The translations under genes and the position numbers were made by a program. DNA of 64,000 nt from an uncultured Hyphomicrobiaceae bacterium (GTDB taxonomy: Bacteria; Pseudomonadota; Alphaproteobacteria; Rhizobiales; CALHAX01). Under the pieces are notes generated by a model that was given only the letters and a program-made list of their open reading frames with translations, was not told the DNA's origin and did no database searches. Shown here in pieces: positions 9,658-18,486 of the stretch. Within the stretch, counting starts at the first letter, position 1; every line of letters begins with the position of its first letter. The stretch covers positions 33,507 to 97,506 of the forward strand of contig CALHAX010000001.1 of the NCBI GenBank assembly GCA_937931785.1, given 5' to 3'.

Positions 9658-11268
9658 TCAGTGGCCCGCGCTCAATATTCCGGTTTTGACATCGTAGTCC
9701 ACGGCGATCCCGTAGTGCGGATCGGTTTCAGAATCCACCATCAACTGACCAGCGCGATTGAGCAAGCGGTGGCAGTCGGGTGACAGATGGCGCAACTGCA
9801 AGGTCTTGCCACGTTTTTCATAGCGTGATGCGAGCTTTTCAATCGCCTGCAATGCCGATTGGTCGACCACGCGGCTGTCCAGGAAATCAATGACGACAAG
9901 GTCCGGATCATTCTTCGGGCTGAAGAGTTCATCGAAGCCTTCGATTGAACCAAAGAAAAGTGGGCCCTGAATTTTATAGAGCTTTGTGTGATCGCCAAGT
10001 GTTTCTGTATTGGCCTGAATGCGTGTGGCGTTGTTCCAGGCGTAGGCGAGAGCGGAGACAATGACGCCCACGACAACTGCAATCGCAAGGTCGGTCATGA
10101 CGGTGACGACGGTCACCAGCAGCATCACGACAGCGTCCATCATCGGGATCACCCGCAGGATGCGCAGGCTTTGCCAGGCGAATGTGCCGATCACAACCAT
10201 GAACATCACGCCGACGAGTGCCGCGAGTGGGATCTGCTCGATCAGGCTGGACGCCACGAGGATGAAAGCGAGCAGAAACAATGCGGCCGAGATGCCCGAG
10301 AGCCGTGTGCGCCCGCCAGATTTCACGTTGATCATGGACTGGCCGATCATGGCGCAGCCGCCCATGCCGCCGAAGAAGCCCGTGACCGTGTTGGCGAGCC
10401 CCTGCGCCATGCATTCCCGGGAAGCGCCGCCGCGTTCGTCGGTGATTTCTCCAACAAGGTTCAGGGTCAACAGGCTTTCGATAAGACCAATCGCAGCGAG
10501 AATGAGCGCATAAGGGAAAATAATACGCAAGGTTTCCAGCGTCAGTGGCACAACTGGGATGTGGAACGGTGGCAGCGTGCCCTTGATGGACGCGAGATCA
10601 CTGACGCGGGGCACATCGATGCCGAAAACAATCACGACGGTGGCAACCAGTCCGATGGCTGCAAGCGGTGCAGGCACTGCATTTGTAAGTTTCGGTGTCG
10701 CCCAGATGATCGCCATGGTGAGTGCGACCAGTGACAGCATCGCAATGAGCGGCCAACCGGTCATCCAGACCTTTGCCCCATCTGGTCCCATCACCTGAAA
10801 CTGACTGAGTTGCGCCATGAAAATCACGATCGCCAGACCGTTTACAAATCCAAGCATGACCGGATGCGGAACAAGGCGGATGAATTTGCCCAGGCGCAAC
10901 GCACCGGCGGCGAGTTGCAATGCGCCCATCAAGACGACGGCGGCGAACAAGTATTCTACGCCATGCTTCGCAACCAGCGACACCATGACCACCGCGAGTG
11001 CACCGGTTGCACCGGAGATCATGCCGGGGCGCCCGCCAATCGCAGCGGTGATAAGGCCAACAATAAACGCAGCGTACAACCCAACCAACGGATGAACGCC
11101 AGCGACAAACGCGAACGCCACGGCCTCAGGAACAAGCGCCAGCGCAACCGTCAACCCCGCCAGAACCTCGATCTTGATGCGATCGGGGGTGAAGGCCGTG
11201 AAGCGGTCGGTGGACCAGCTCGAGCGGGCAATACGGTTTGCGAACGTCGCAAGGTCGGACTTGGTCAC
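9658..11268 (-). CDS. SulP family anion transporter with C-terminal STAS domain
   Basis: About 536 residues. The segment [36 protein letters not shown] is the characteristic SulP opening, followed by about 10-12 membrane helices. The cytoplasmic STAS domain occupies the last 120 residues ([40 protein letters not shown]). SulP proteins carry sulfate, bicarbonate or dicarboxylates; this subgroup is often bicarbonate or sulfate:Na+ linked, and the sequence alone does not decide. The frame is open to 11370, but GTG at 11266-11268 has GGAAA ahead of it and begins at the normal distance from helix 1, so it is preferred. It stands alone, divergent from the PhyH gene. Confidence 0.85.
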   Translation of the reverse strand: MTKSDLATFANRIARSSWSTDRFTAFTPDRIKIEVLAGLTVALALVPEAVAFAFVAGVHPLVGLYAAFIVGLITAAIGGRPGMISGATGALAVVMVSLVAKHGVEYLFAAVVLMGALQLAAGALRLGKFIRLVPHPVMLGFVNGLAIVIFMAQLSQFQVMGPDGAKVWMTGWPLIAMLSLVALTMAIIWATPKLTNAVPAPLAAIGLVATVVIVFGIDVPRVSDLASIKGTLPPFHIPVVPLTLETLRIIFPYALILAAIGLIESLLTLNLVGEITDERGGASRECMAQGLANTVTGFFGGMGGCAMIGQSMINVKSGGRTRLSGISAALFLLAFILVASSLIEQIPLAALVGVMFMVVIGTFAWQSLRILRVIPMMDAVVMLLVTVVTVMTDLAIAVVVGVIVSALAYAWNNATRIQANTETLGDHTKLYKIQGPLFFGSIEGFDELFSPKNDPDLVVIDFLDSRVVDQSALQAIEKLASRYEKRGKTLQLRHLSPDCHRLLNRAGQLMVDSETDPHYGIAVDYDVKTGILSAGH

Positions 11269-11517
11269 GTTGGGTTTTCCAATTGTCAGGAATCGAATGC
11301 GCTCGCGCGGGTCTATAGGAACAATAATGCATTGCAATGCGACAATGCTGCGGCGCAACAAAAATACCACACGGGGGCCGCGAAAGGATCAGTATCAGGA
11401 TTGATTTCTGAGAAATATGCAGGGCCGTGGACAGCATTCGGCAACGATTCATTTGGACTTGCCAAACGAGACGTCTGCGGTAGCGTCGAACCTGGATGTT
11501 CGGGACAGGAGGCCACC

Positions 11518-12348
11518 ATGGGGAAAGTTCTAAGCGACGATCAGATCGCGCAGTATGAGCGGGACGGATTTCTGTTTCCTGTGTCGGTTCTCACGCCGGA
11601 CGAAGCCGCCGCCGCGCACGCTGCGCTTGAGCAGGCTGAGGCAGATCATCCGGGGACACTTGACGGCGCCGGGCGAAACAATCCGCATCTCATGTTCCCG
11701 TTTCTGGACGCGATCGTTCATCACCCGCGGATGCTGGATGCCGTGGAAGACATCATCGGCCCGGACATTCGCGTTTGGGGCACGGTACTTTTCATCAAGG
11801 AAGCGCATGATCCGGGTTATGTGAGCTGGCATCAGGATTTCACGCACATGGGGCTGGAGCCGCATCTTGGTATTTCCGCATGGCTTGCGTTGACACCGAG
11901 CACCATCGAATCCGGCTGCATGCGCATGATCCCCGGCACGCACAAGAGTGAGATCCTTCCGCATCACGACACGTTCGACGAGAATAACATTTTGACACGC
12001 GGGCAAACGATCCACGGTGTTGACGAGAGCAAAGCGGTCGATCTGGTGTTGCAGCCGGGCGAGATGTCACTGCACACACCACGGACAATCCATGCGTCCG
12101 CTCCGAACAACTCGGACAATCGCCGGATCGGCTTCACAATCCAGAGTTATCTGCCGCCCGAGGTGCGCCAGACCAAGGGGGAAGGGTACGCACAACATGC
12201 ACGCGGTGTTGATCCGTTTGGCCATCTGAAGTCTGCGCCACGGCCCAAGACATTGTTCGACCCGGAGGCAATGGTGGTGCGCGAGCGCATCAACGCGCTT
12301 TGGGCAGAACAGCTTTATGACGGCGCGGAGATGAAGCGGGACTTGTAG
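11518..12348 (+). CDS. Phytanoyl-CoA dioxygenase (PhyH) family 2OG-Fe(II) oxygenase
   Basis: A 276-residue non-heme iron oxygenase. The iron-binding HxD is in WHQDFTHMG and the distal histidine in TPRTIHASAPNNSDNRRIGF, whose arginine would hold 2-oxoglutarate. SGCMRMIPGTHKSEILPH is a typical PhyH segment. The family hydroxylates very different small molecules, including ectoine, phytanoyl-CoA and natural products; the substrate is not indicated by neighbours here. ATG 11518 follows ACAGGAGGCCACC, a strong ribosome binding site; the long upstream frame is antisense to the SulP gene and is rejected. Confidence 0.85.
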   Translation: MGKVLSDDQIAQYERDGFLFPVSVLTPDEAAAAHAALEQAEADHPGTLDGAGRNNPHLMFPFLDAIVHHPRMLDAVEDIIGPDIRVWGTVLFIKEAHDPGYVSWHQDFTHMGLEPHLGISAWLALTPSTIESGCMRMIPGTHKSEILPHHDTFDENNILTRGQTIHGVDESKAVDLVLQPGEMSLHTPRTIHASAPNNSDNRRIGFTIQSYLPPEVRQTKGEGYAQHARGVDPFGHLKSAPRPKTLFDPEAMVVRERINALWAEQLYDGAEMKRDL

Positions 12349-12369
12349 GTACCCGCTTTTGTCTCCTGA

Positions 12370-12882
12370 TCAGGCAACCCGTGCTGCAGGTTGTGCCGTG
12401 TCCTCGGCCCAGGGATCGGTTTGCTTGCCAATGGACGCATTCAACTGGCTTTCGATGGACGCATTCAACTGGCTTTCGATGTCCTGGCGAATGCGTTCTG
12501 CCGCCTGTCGCCAGTCTCCCGTTTTCTGGTTGACGGCCGGTCGGGGCGCCTGAGCCGGAGGCAAATGCTGCTGCTGGATCGGCTGAGCCGCCGCTGATTG
12601 TGGCACGTAGCGCGGGCTCGCAAGTGTTTCCACTGGCGCACCACGTACGGACTGCCGCGTGTCGGGCGGGAAGGCGCCAACGCGTTCCGCAAGGGACTGC
12701 AATTCGGTCAGGATCATCGTGCGCCGGCCTTCATGTTCAAGGCCGATGTTGCGGACATCTTCGAGGAGTTTCTGATCCACGGCGGACAACCGGTCCCGCA
12801 ACGCCTGCATCAGGGCTTTCTCGCGTCTCTCGGTTTCCTCAAGACGGGCATTCATTTCTGCGAACTGGTCTTTGGACAGCAT
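12370..12882 (-). CDS. Unrecognised coiled-coil protein with an internal duplication
   Basis: A 170-residue protein I do not recognise. Residues 1-70 are strongly helical and charged (MLSKDQFAEMNARLEETERREKAL, then LEHEGRRTMILTELQSLAERV). A Pro/Gln-rich linker follows (QPIQQQHLPPAQAPRPAVNQ), then a helical segment in which an 8-residue unit, IESQLNAS, occurs twice in tandem. No signal peptide or membrane span. ATG 12882 is chosen because the coiled coil begins there and a purine-rich GGGGGAACGG precedes it. Convergent with the PhyH gene, 21 bases apart. Confidence 0.6.
   Translation of the reverse strand: MLSKDQFAEMNARLEETERREKALMQALRDRLSAVDQKLLEDVRNIGLEHEGRRTMILTELQSLAERVGAFPPDTRQSVRGAPVETLASPRYVPQSAAAQPIQQQHLPPAQAPRPAVNQKTGDWRQAAERIRQDIESQLNASIESQLNASIGKQTDPWAEDTAQPAARVA
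12433..12480. repeat. Perfect 24-bp tandem duplication inside a coding region
   Basis: GGACGCATTCAACTGGCTTT plus CGAT occurs twice head to tail at 12433-12456 and 12457-12480 with no mismatch. It is in frame in the minus-strand gene and encodes the doubled IESQLNAS. Exact identity of both copies suggests a recent slippage duplication that may vary in copy number. Confidence 0.9.
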
Positions 12883-13046
12883 GTGCCGTTCCCCCTGCGT
12901 GATGAGCGTGTAAGTGCAGCCGAAACGCGTGAACTGTCCGACGTTACGGTCCCGCAACCGCTGATCGGCATGAATTAATGTCCTGTAGCGCATCTGATTC
13001 TACTGTAATCATGACGCGACGATCCAAGTAGCTCCACCGGCATCCC

Positions 13047-13071
13047 GGTGTCTCCGTTTACGTCGGACACC
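13047..13071. other. Imperfect dyad in the intergenic region 12883-13160
   Basis: GGTGTC-T-CCG (13047-13056) can pair with CGGACACC (13064-13071) with one bulged T and a loop TTTACGT. There is no following T-run, so it is not a clear terminator. It lies about 90 bases upstream of the membrane protein gene at 13161 and could be an operator or mRNA leader hairpin. The rest of this 278-base stretch shows nothing I can name. Confidence 0.35.
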
Positions 13072-13160
13072 CCCTAGTGTTCGTCTTGATTCGCGTTGAG
13101 ATTGGGGCACAGGCATGATCTCCAGTAGGCAAACCGGAACCGAACCGTTAATTTGGCACC

Positions 13161-13754
13161 ATGAGCACAACGTCAAATCCTGCTGCTACACGTCCCCCCC
13201 CAAGCCGTTGGTGGTATGTGTTCGGGCTTTTTCTCGGCGTCTGCGGGTTCGTGTTCATGGCCGCGTTCCTGGTGCCGCGCGTTCTGGCGATGGGGGATGG
13301 GTTGCAGCAGGTGGTTATGCCCGGCGTGGCGCAGCTGCAACTCCGGGAAACGGGCCGCTATACGATCTTCCATGAACGTGAGACGATCGTGAACAACGAG
13401 GTGTATTCGTCCCCGACTGTGAGTGGCCTCAGGGTCAAGGTGACAGCCGTATCGCATGCACGTGCTGTGGCGGTTTCTCCAGCGTCCGTTTCCTCGAACT
13501 ACAACATCGGCGGGCGGTCCGGGCGTGCGTTGCTGATGTTCGACGTTGATCAGGTCGGCACCTACCGTATTGAAGGTGGCTACAGGAACGGCGCTGCAAC
13601 ACCGCGTGTGGTTCTTGCCATAGGGCACGAATACGTGGGCGATTTGCTCACCACGATTTTTGGTGCGCTCGCGATTGCCTTTACAGGGGTGCTGTCAGGC
13701 GTAGTGGTCGCGGTGATGACGTGGCGGAAGCGTCGGGCTGCGCACCGAGCATGA
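13161..13754 (+). CDS. Unrecognised two-helix membrane protein with periplasmic domain
   Basis: A 197-residue protein. Residues 1-16 are Pro/Ser/Thr-rich; a membrane segment runs over about 17-40 (WWYVFGLFLGVCGFVFMAAF). A beta-rich extracytoplasmic domain of about 120 residues follows, then a second membrane segment near 165-188 (AIAFTGVLSGVVVAVM) and a basic tail RKRRAAHRA that should be cytoplasmic. Both termini would thus be inside. I see no known catalytic motif. Convergent with the EamA transporter gene, 8 bases apart. Confidence 0.65.
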   Translation: MSTTSNPAATRPPPSRWWYVFGLFLGVCGFVFMAAFLVPRVLAMGDGLQQVVMPGVAQLQLRETGRYTIFHERETIVNNEVYSSPTVSGLRVKVTAVSHARAVAVSPASVSSNYNIGGRSGRALLMFDVDQVGTYRIEGGYRNGAATPRVVLAIGHEYVGDLLTTIFGALAIAFTGVLSGVVVAVMTWRKRRAAHRA

Positions 13755-13762
13755 CACTCACG

Positions 13763-14683
13763 CTAACGTAGCCCTGCTGGTGCTGGTTTTCGGCGCGCGC
13801 CCGAGATGGCGTTACCGGCAATCGCTGCGAGCAGGATCGAACCGCCGATCATCGTCGAGAGGCCTGCTGCTTCGCCAAGGAAGAGCCAGACCCAGAGCAC
13901 GCCGAGAATGACTTCCAGCATGGAAAGCAAGGCGAGTTCCGCCGCGGGAACGGATTTTGATCCCAACGTGTAGAGTGTCAGGCCGAAGCCGAGTTGGAAC
14001 ACGCCAAGACCAAGGCAAAGCAACGCGTCATGGAGCGAAATCGCAACGCCGATGCCGGATGTCAGGCAGAACGCCGTTGCCGCACCGAAGGAGAAAACTG
14101 AACCGAGGAAAACGGCGGGCAGCATGTCGTTCGTCTGTCGCCAGCGCAGCGCCACGGTGAAGAGGGCAAAACCCAGAGCCGAGGCGACGGCCAACAGATT
14201 CCCCATCATGTAGCCGAGTGCGATGCCTTCGCTGACCATCAGGCCAATGCCGCCGCTGCCGATGAGCATGGCAACCCAGGTTGCTGGGCGGACGCGTTCG
14301 CCGAGCATCACCCAGCCGAGAACGGCAGCAAAGAAAGGGGCGGCGGCGAACAGGAAGAGGGCGTTGGCGACCGTTGTGAGTTGGATCGCGGCGATGCCAC
14401 CGGCGAACGCTACGACGAGTGCAAGTCCGCCGTATATCGCTGGCAATCCGGCATCGTAGATCGCCTGAAACGGGCGGCCACCGCTGCGCACCGAGATCAG
14501 GACAAACAGGAACGGGCTCAACGAGATCGAGCGATAGACAAGGATCTGCGATGTGGTGGCCCCGTCCATGAAACGAACCACCAGCCCCATGACCGACCAG
14601 CACGCGCCTGCCAGCAGCACCAGCAGAACGCCACGCTGGTAGGCGCGGTCGGGCAGGGCAATGGTGTCGAGGGCGATGGCCAT
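13763..14683 (-). CDS. DMT superfamily transporter, EamA family
   Basis: A 306-residue inner-membrane protein with about ten membrane segments made of two repeated EamA halves. The first half begins GVLLVLLAGACWSVMGLVVRF and the second GNLLAVASALGFALFTVALRW. MLEVILGVLWVWLFLGE near the end is the characteristic last-helix motif of EamA proteins. Members export amino acids and metabolites or move nucleotide sugars; the substrate is unknown here. ATG 14683 gives the normal family length; the 156-residue upstream extension of the frame is antisense to the next gene. Confidence 0.85.
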   Translation of the reverse strand: MAIALDTIALPDRAYQRGVLLVLLAGACWSVMGLVVRFMDGATTSQILVYRSISLSPFLFVLISVRSGGRPFQAIYDAGLPAIYGGLALVVAFAGGIAAIQLTTVANALFLFAAAPFFAAVLGWVMLGERVRPATWVAMLIGSGGIGLMVSEGIALGYMMGNLLAVASALGFALFTVALRWRQTNDMLPAVFLGSVFSFGAATAFCLTSGIGVAISLHDALLCLGLGVFQLGFGLTLYTLGSKSVPAAELALLSMLEVILGVLWVWLFLGEAAGLSTMIGGSILLAAIAGNAISGARRKPAPAGLR

Positions 14684-14836
14684 GCGGCAACTCACAGGTA
14701 CTGAGACGAGCGTTGAGCGTACATGACGCAACACGGGATTGCCCATGTCCAATTGCGCTGTCAGTGTGTTGGCTGCGACGATATTTGAAATAGTGCGTTG
14801 TTCGTATGTTCCCCCATTGAATCTGGAGGTTTCAGT

Positions 14837-15700
14837 TTGGCTCAGGCGTCGTTGCTGCAACGCACGAAAATTCCGGTGTGGCGTACGGTTGCTGCGGGGT
14901 ATGGCGCTGTGTTTCGGCAGTTGCCGGCGCTCCTCAGGGCGGAGTGTGTGCTGATCGGCATCGCGCTTGTCGTCATGTTTGCGATCAACTGGAGCACATG
15001 GGACGCGTTGGCGAACATCGCGACAATCCAGGAGGGGAGTGAACCAGTTATTGATGGCATCGACGAAGTGAGTTGGACGGGATCCATACTTGAGTGGATG
15101 ACATGGTTCGTGCCGATTATTCTCGTACTTCCCGCGGTCGTGAGGTTGCACAGGTCGATGATTTCCGGAGTTCCAATTCGTGCTCAGTCGGGGCGAGAGG
15201 TCGTCAGTTCTGCTCTAAAAGTCACAGTGGCGTATCTCTGGTTGTTATTTCCGATAATTGCGTTGATCCTAATTCTTGAGCAAATGGATTTGTTTCTGGA
15301 TGATACCCAAGACGGCACGTTTTCTGCTGTAATTGGCTTTGCGACTTTCGCAGTAGTTCTCGCTTGGCTTATACTCTACCCGCGCGCGGCCATTCGCGTC
15401 GCGGCTGTTGCCATTGGTCGAGACGACATTGGTTGGGGGGAGTCATGGCAGGCCAGTCGTGGCAGCACGTTGCGTTTATCCATCTGCTTTCTATTGCTGA
15501 TCATGCCAATTTCGATAACGCTGATAATTGCATTCTGGTCGGGTGAACCGACCGGCCAACTCGGAAGCGCGCTTTACGGTGTGGCCGATTCTGCGACGAC
15601 AATGCTCGTAATGTTGTTCGAGACGGCGCTGCTGTCCCTCGCCTATCTCCACTTCTTCGGCACCGACGAACCCGCCACCACGCTTCCTGATAGCCAATAA
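14837..15700 (+). CDS. Unrecognised multi-pass membrane protein
   Basis: A 287-residue protein with five to six hydrophobic segments: LIGIALVVMFAINW, ILEWMTWFVPIILVLPAVV, VAYLWLLFPIIALILIL, VIGFATFAVVLAWLIL, LSICFLLLIMPISITLIIAF, and one near the C-terminus. No transport or enzyme motif is recognised. Start chosen as TTG 14837 because GGAGG at 14825-14829 lies seven bases upstream; the ATG-type start at 14798 has no ribosome site. It shares a 153-base divergent region with the EamA gene. Confidence 0.6.
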   Translation: MAQASLLQRTKIPVWRTVAAGYGAVFRQLPALLRAECVLIGIALVVMFAINWSTWDALANIATIQEGSEPVIDGIDEVSWTGSILEWMTWFVPIILVLPAVVRLHRSMISGVPIRAQSGREVVSSALKVTVAYLWLLFPIIALILILEQMDLFLDDTQDGTFSAVIGFATFAVVLAWLILYPRAAIRVAAVAIGRDDIGWGESWQASRGSTLRLSICFLLLIMPISITLIIAFWSGEPTGQLGSALYGVADSATTMLVMLFETALLSLAYLHFFGTDEPATTLPDSQ

Positions 15701-15733
15701 AAAAAGCCGCCCCTGTTTCCAGGAACGGCTTTC
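15699..15733 (-). terminator. Rho-independent terminator of cspA
   Basis: Read on the minus strand: AAAGCCG-T-TCCTG, a GAAA tetraloop, CAGGG-G-CGGC, then TTTTTTATT. The stem plus run of T is a textbook intrinsic terminator for the cold shock gene at 15782-15991. It touches the stop codon of the plus-strand membrane protein. Confidence 0.85.
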
Positions 15734-15781
15734 GAACATTTCGGATCGTCCGGCCCGTTTGGGGCGGGTTCTCCAACAACC

Positions 15782-15991
15782 TTATGCAGGCTGGATGCTG
15801 TTCACGGCAGGCTTGCCAGTGCGCGGATCGTCCGCGACGTCGAAGGATACTTTTTGTCCTTCTGCAAGGCCTTGCATGCCAGCACGCTCAAGCGCAGTGG
15901 CGTGGACGAAAACGTCCTTTTCGCCATTGTCAGGTGCGATAAAGCCGTAGCCTTTTTGGTCGTTGTAGAATTTTACGGTGCCCGTTTCCAT
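15782..15991 (-). CDS. cspA: Cold shock protein, CspA family
   Basis: A 69-residue single cold-shock domain. RNP1 is KGYGFIAP and RNP2 is [13 protein letters not shown] at the N-terminus and GQKVSFDV later are standard. It binds single-stranded RNA or DNA and melts mRNA secondary structure. AAGGAC sits about six bases before the ATG at 15991. Members of the family are not always cold-induced, so regulation is not settled by the protein sequence. Confidence 0.93.
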   Translation of the reverse strand: METGTVKFYNDQKGYGFIAPDNGEKDVFVHATALERAGMQGLAEGQKVSFDVADDPRTGKPAVNSIQPA

Positions 15992-16295
15992 GGGAAGTCC
16001 TTCTTAAGTCCAGTTATGGTATTGAGCCGACATTGCACGACGCAACGACAGTTCGGTATTCGACAATTTCTGGAGGGGGGTCTGTACGTGCGCCAAGGTT
16101 TCCTGAGGCGGTGCGGCCCGGATATCCGGCCAAAGTCGATAGCATGGATATAGCGGTTCGATGGGGCACTTACAAGGCATGAACGGCAGGTCGAGGACGA
16201 AGTTTCTCAATACCTCGTGAGAACAATCGGTTGCGTGCGTTTGTGACAGCGTTATGACATTGAATGCATGAAACAGCGCGCGCACTGCTCTGTTT
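15992..16295. other. 304-base intergenic region upstream of cspA
   Basis: No convincing gene. A 99-codon minus-strand frame covers most of it but has irregular composition, no ribosome site and no recognisable product. The region probably holds the cspA promoter and a long 5' leader, which in this family often folds to control translation with temperature. I could not assign specific promoter boxes. Confidence 0.4.
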
Positions 16296-16514
16296 TCAGG
16301 CAAACAGGAACGCGGTTGCGCCAGTGGCGTACACGGCTCCAGCCACGATCATGAAGAAGCCAAAGGCCATGCCGTAACGTGGCATGCGACGTGCGACTTC
16401 CAGCGCAACAACAGCGATCACCGCAAAGATCGCGAAATTGTTCATCGCGAACCCCGACATGTTGAACAGCGTGTCAGGAAATACTGTGAGAAAACCGTTT
16501 TCGAAAAATTCCAT
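16296..16514 (-). CDS. Small unrecognised membrane protein
   Basis: A 72-residue protein with two hydrophobic segments, FAIFAVIAVVALEVA and AFGFFMIVAGAVYATGATAFLF, separated by RRMPRYG. A good ribosome site (AGAGGTGATGAC) precedes the ATG at 16514. No known family recognised. It lies upstream of cspA on the same strand, 304 bases away. Confidence 0.6.
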   Translation of the reverse strand: MEFFENGFLTVFPDTLFNMSGFAMNNFAIFAVIAVVALEVARRMPRYGMAFGFFMIVAGAVYATGATAFLFA

Positions 16515-16606
16515 GTCATCACCTCTGTAACCGGTTGCCCGAAGAAATGATGACAGGTCCTGGCGGTTGTGACAGCGCGACGTGCGTTGACCATTAACCT
16601 GCGTGG

Positions 16607-17119
16607 TTAAGCGGTGTGGTTATCGGCTCGATCAGGCAAGTCGTAGACAACTGTGTGCCGCAACTGCCGATAGCCAAGGGTTTCGTAAAACCTGCGTGCG
16701 GTCTGGTTCTCGGCATAATACTCGAGACGAATGCGCTGCGCATTCGTTTCATGAGCTATACGGTCCACGGTTTTCATCAAAGCAGCGCCGATGCCATTGC
16801 ATCGTCGTTCCTTTGCGACAATGAGGTCGTGAACCGTAATTATCCTCAGTGGGACGAAAATGCGATTGCCGTTGGTCTCGTCGATTGACATGCGAACATA
16901 GCCGATAACATCATCTTTGCCTTCGGCAGCGACGTACACGATGTTCTCTTCTCCAGCGATTGCGTTTTCGATTTTGATCTGATCCATGAGCGTGGGTTCG
17001 CCTTGGCGTATTTGCAGGCGATCGAAAGACTGATGGAATCTATCGATTTGCTGCAGCAACTCACAAATGCAAGGTGCATCGGTTTTTTGGGCAGGGCGAA
17101 TGGTGATGTCCGGCCCCAT
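16607..17119 (-). CDS. GNAT family N-acetyltransferase
   Basis: A 170-residue acyltransferase. Motif A for acetyl-CoA binding is RRCNGIGAALMKTV (RxxGxG/A type), preceded by the beta-4 strand ITVHDLIVAKE; motif B is AQRIRLEYYAENQTARRFYETLGY. The opening ITIRPAQKTDAPCICELL is typical. The acceptor cannot be inferred. Same strand as the HisC-like gene, which ends upstream of it 44 bases away. Confidence 0.85.
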   Translation of the reverse strand: MGPDITIRPAQKTDAPCICELLQQIDRFHQSFDRLQIRQGEPTLMDQIKIENAIAGEENIVYVAAEGKDDVIGYVRMSIDETNGNRIFVPLRIITVHDLIVAKERRCNGIGAALMKTVDRIAHETNAQRIRLEYYAENQTARRFYETLGYRQLRHTVVYDLPDRADNHTA

Positions 17120-17163
17120 GGCTCAGCTCTTGTTCTCGAAGTTGGACTGGCAGACCATTTGCG

Positions 17164-18282
17164 TCACACTGCGACGCGCAGATTGACAGTTAATTCATTA
17201 AGCACGTCCGGCAATGCCACCTCCAGAAGATCCAGATGGGCGTCGGTTCCAGCGGAAATGCGGACGCAACGGTTTTGCGGTTCAACAAAAGGCATGCGGA
17301 TGAAAATACCGCGTTTGCCCAGACCGTCAACGATGCCCTTGGCAAACGCCGCATCCCGACCGCAATCAACGGCAACGAAGTTTGTGGCGGATGGCAAGGC
17401 TTTCAATCCGTTTTGCGTAGCGATCGCCCCGATCCGTTCCCGCGATGTGGCGACCTTTGCGACGACGTCGGCCAGGTAGTCCTGATCAGCCAATGCAGCC
17501 ATTGCACCAGCTTGTGCCATGCGGCTCATACCAAAATGGTTGCGAACTTTGTTAAATGCCAGAGCGATGCTTTCGTGCGCGATCCCGTAACCGACACGGA
17601 CCCCCGCCATGCCATAGGCTTTCGAGAAGGTGCGGAAGCGGATGAGGTTCTTGCGCGAGACGTCGATGGCGGGCGCCGTGCCCTCTGGGGCGAATTCAAC
17701 ATAGGCTTCATCAAGGCAGAGCAAGCTTTTGTTTGGCATGTCGTCGATCAGGTCTTGCACGACGGTCGCCGGGTGCCAGCTCCCCATTGGATTGTCGGGG
17801 TTGGCGAAATAGACAAGCGGTGCGCGTTCCACCTTTGCGAGTGCAAGCAACGCGTGCGGGTCTTCCATATCGTTACGATACGGCACGGTGACCAATTCAC
17901 CGCCGAAACCGCTGACATGGAAATTGAACGTGGGGTACGCGCCAAGTGACGTCGCGACCTTTGTGCCCGGTTCAACCACCATGCGGACGAGCAATCCGAG
18001 CAATCCGTCGACGCCTTCGCCAACCACAATGTTCTCCGGCGCCACGCCGTGATGCGCGGCAAGAGCCTGCTTCAGGTCGTGGTTTTCCGGATCACCGTAA
18101 CGCCAGGATCCTGCAACGGCATCCTGCATTGCCTTGATTGCTTTGGGTGAGGGACCAAAAACGCTTTCGTTCGCGCCGATCCGTGCAGCGAATGGTTGAC
18201 CGTGCTGCCGCTCAAGTGTTTCCGGACCGACAAACGGAACATGTGCGGGCAGGCTCTCGATCAGCGGTGTGAACTGCGTCAT
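17164..18282 (-). CDS. PLP-dependent aminotransferase, HisC-like (histidinol-phosphate aminotransferase family)
   Basis: A 372-residue fold-type I aminotransferase. The cofactor site is visible as ANPDNPMGSWHP (PxNPxG-type loop), LLCLDEAYVEFAP (Asp binding the pyridine nitrogen; Tyr), and RTFSKAYGMAGVRVGYGI with the PLP lysine. These are typical of HisC, but no other his gene is nearby. It may be a paralog acting on aromatic amino acids or another amine. Divergent from metY across 204 bases, so a role tied to methionine or sulfur amino acids is possible but unproven. Confidence 0.8.
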   Translation of the reverse strand: MTQFTPLIESLPAHVPFVGPETLERQHGQPFAARIGANESVFGPSPKAIKAMQDAVAGSWRYGDPENHDLKQALAAHHGVAPENIVVGEGVDGLLGLLVRMVVEPGTKVATSLGAYPTFNFHVSGFGGELVTVPYRNDMEDPHALLALAKVERAPLVYFANPDNPMGSWHPATVVQDLIDDMPNKSLLCLDEAYVEFAPEGTAPAIDVSRKNLIRFRTFSKAYGMAGVRVGYGIAHESIALAFNKVRNHFGMSRMAQAGAMAALADQDYLADVVAKVATSRERIGAIATQNGLKALPSATNFVAVDCGRDAAFAKGIVDGLGKRGIFIRMPFVEPQNRCVRISAGTDAHLDLLEVALPDVLNELTVNLRVAV

Positions 18283-18486
18283 CTGCGGCGCTCCTCGGGA
18301 CTGGCAATGGGTCGTTTTGGACGATGCACCGATCCGTCAAAGCGCATTTGGCGTGTTGTCGTCAACCAAGCCGTCCATTTTGACGAGGCCTTGAGTTGAC
18401 CAAAGGGCCTGTGCCCTGCGACAAAGCGCCAGATCCCGAACCCTCAACCCGTTCGTTCCGCAACACCGCTCAAAGGCAGGTGCTCC

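Noticed and set aside
9988..10734. Long plus-strand frame rich in His, Asp and Glu
   Set aside because: Antisense to the SulP transporter membrane helices; composition is an artefact of hydrophobic codons read backwards.
10810..11517. N-terminal extension of the PhyH gene
   Set aside because: Runs antisense to the SulP gene; the strong AGGAGG before ATG 11518 and family alignment set the start there.
16004..16303. 99-codon minus-strand frame upstream of cspA
   Set aside because: No ribosome site, no recognisable motif, overlaps the likely cspA leader.
18283..18486. Possible SAM-II or related riboswitch upstream of metY
   Set aside because: Alphaproteobacterial met genes often carry SAM-II, and CGCTCAAAGGC near the start looked similar, but the conserved pseudoknot core was not found.
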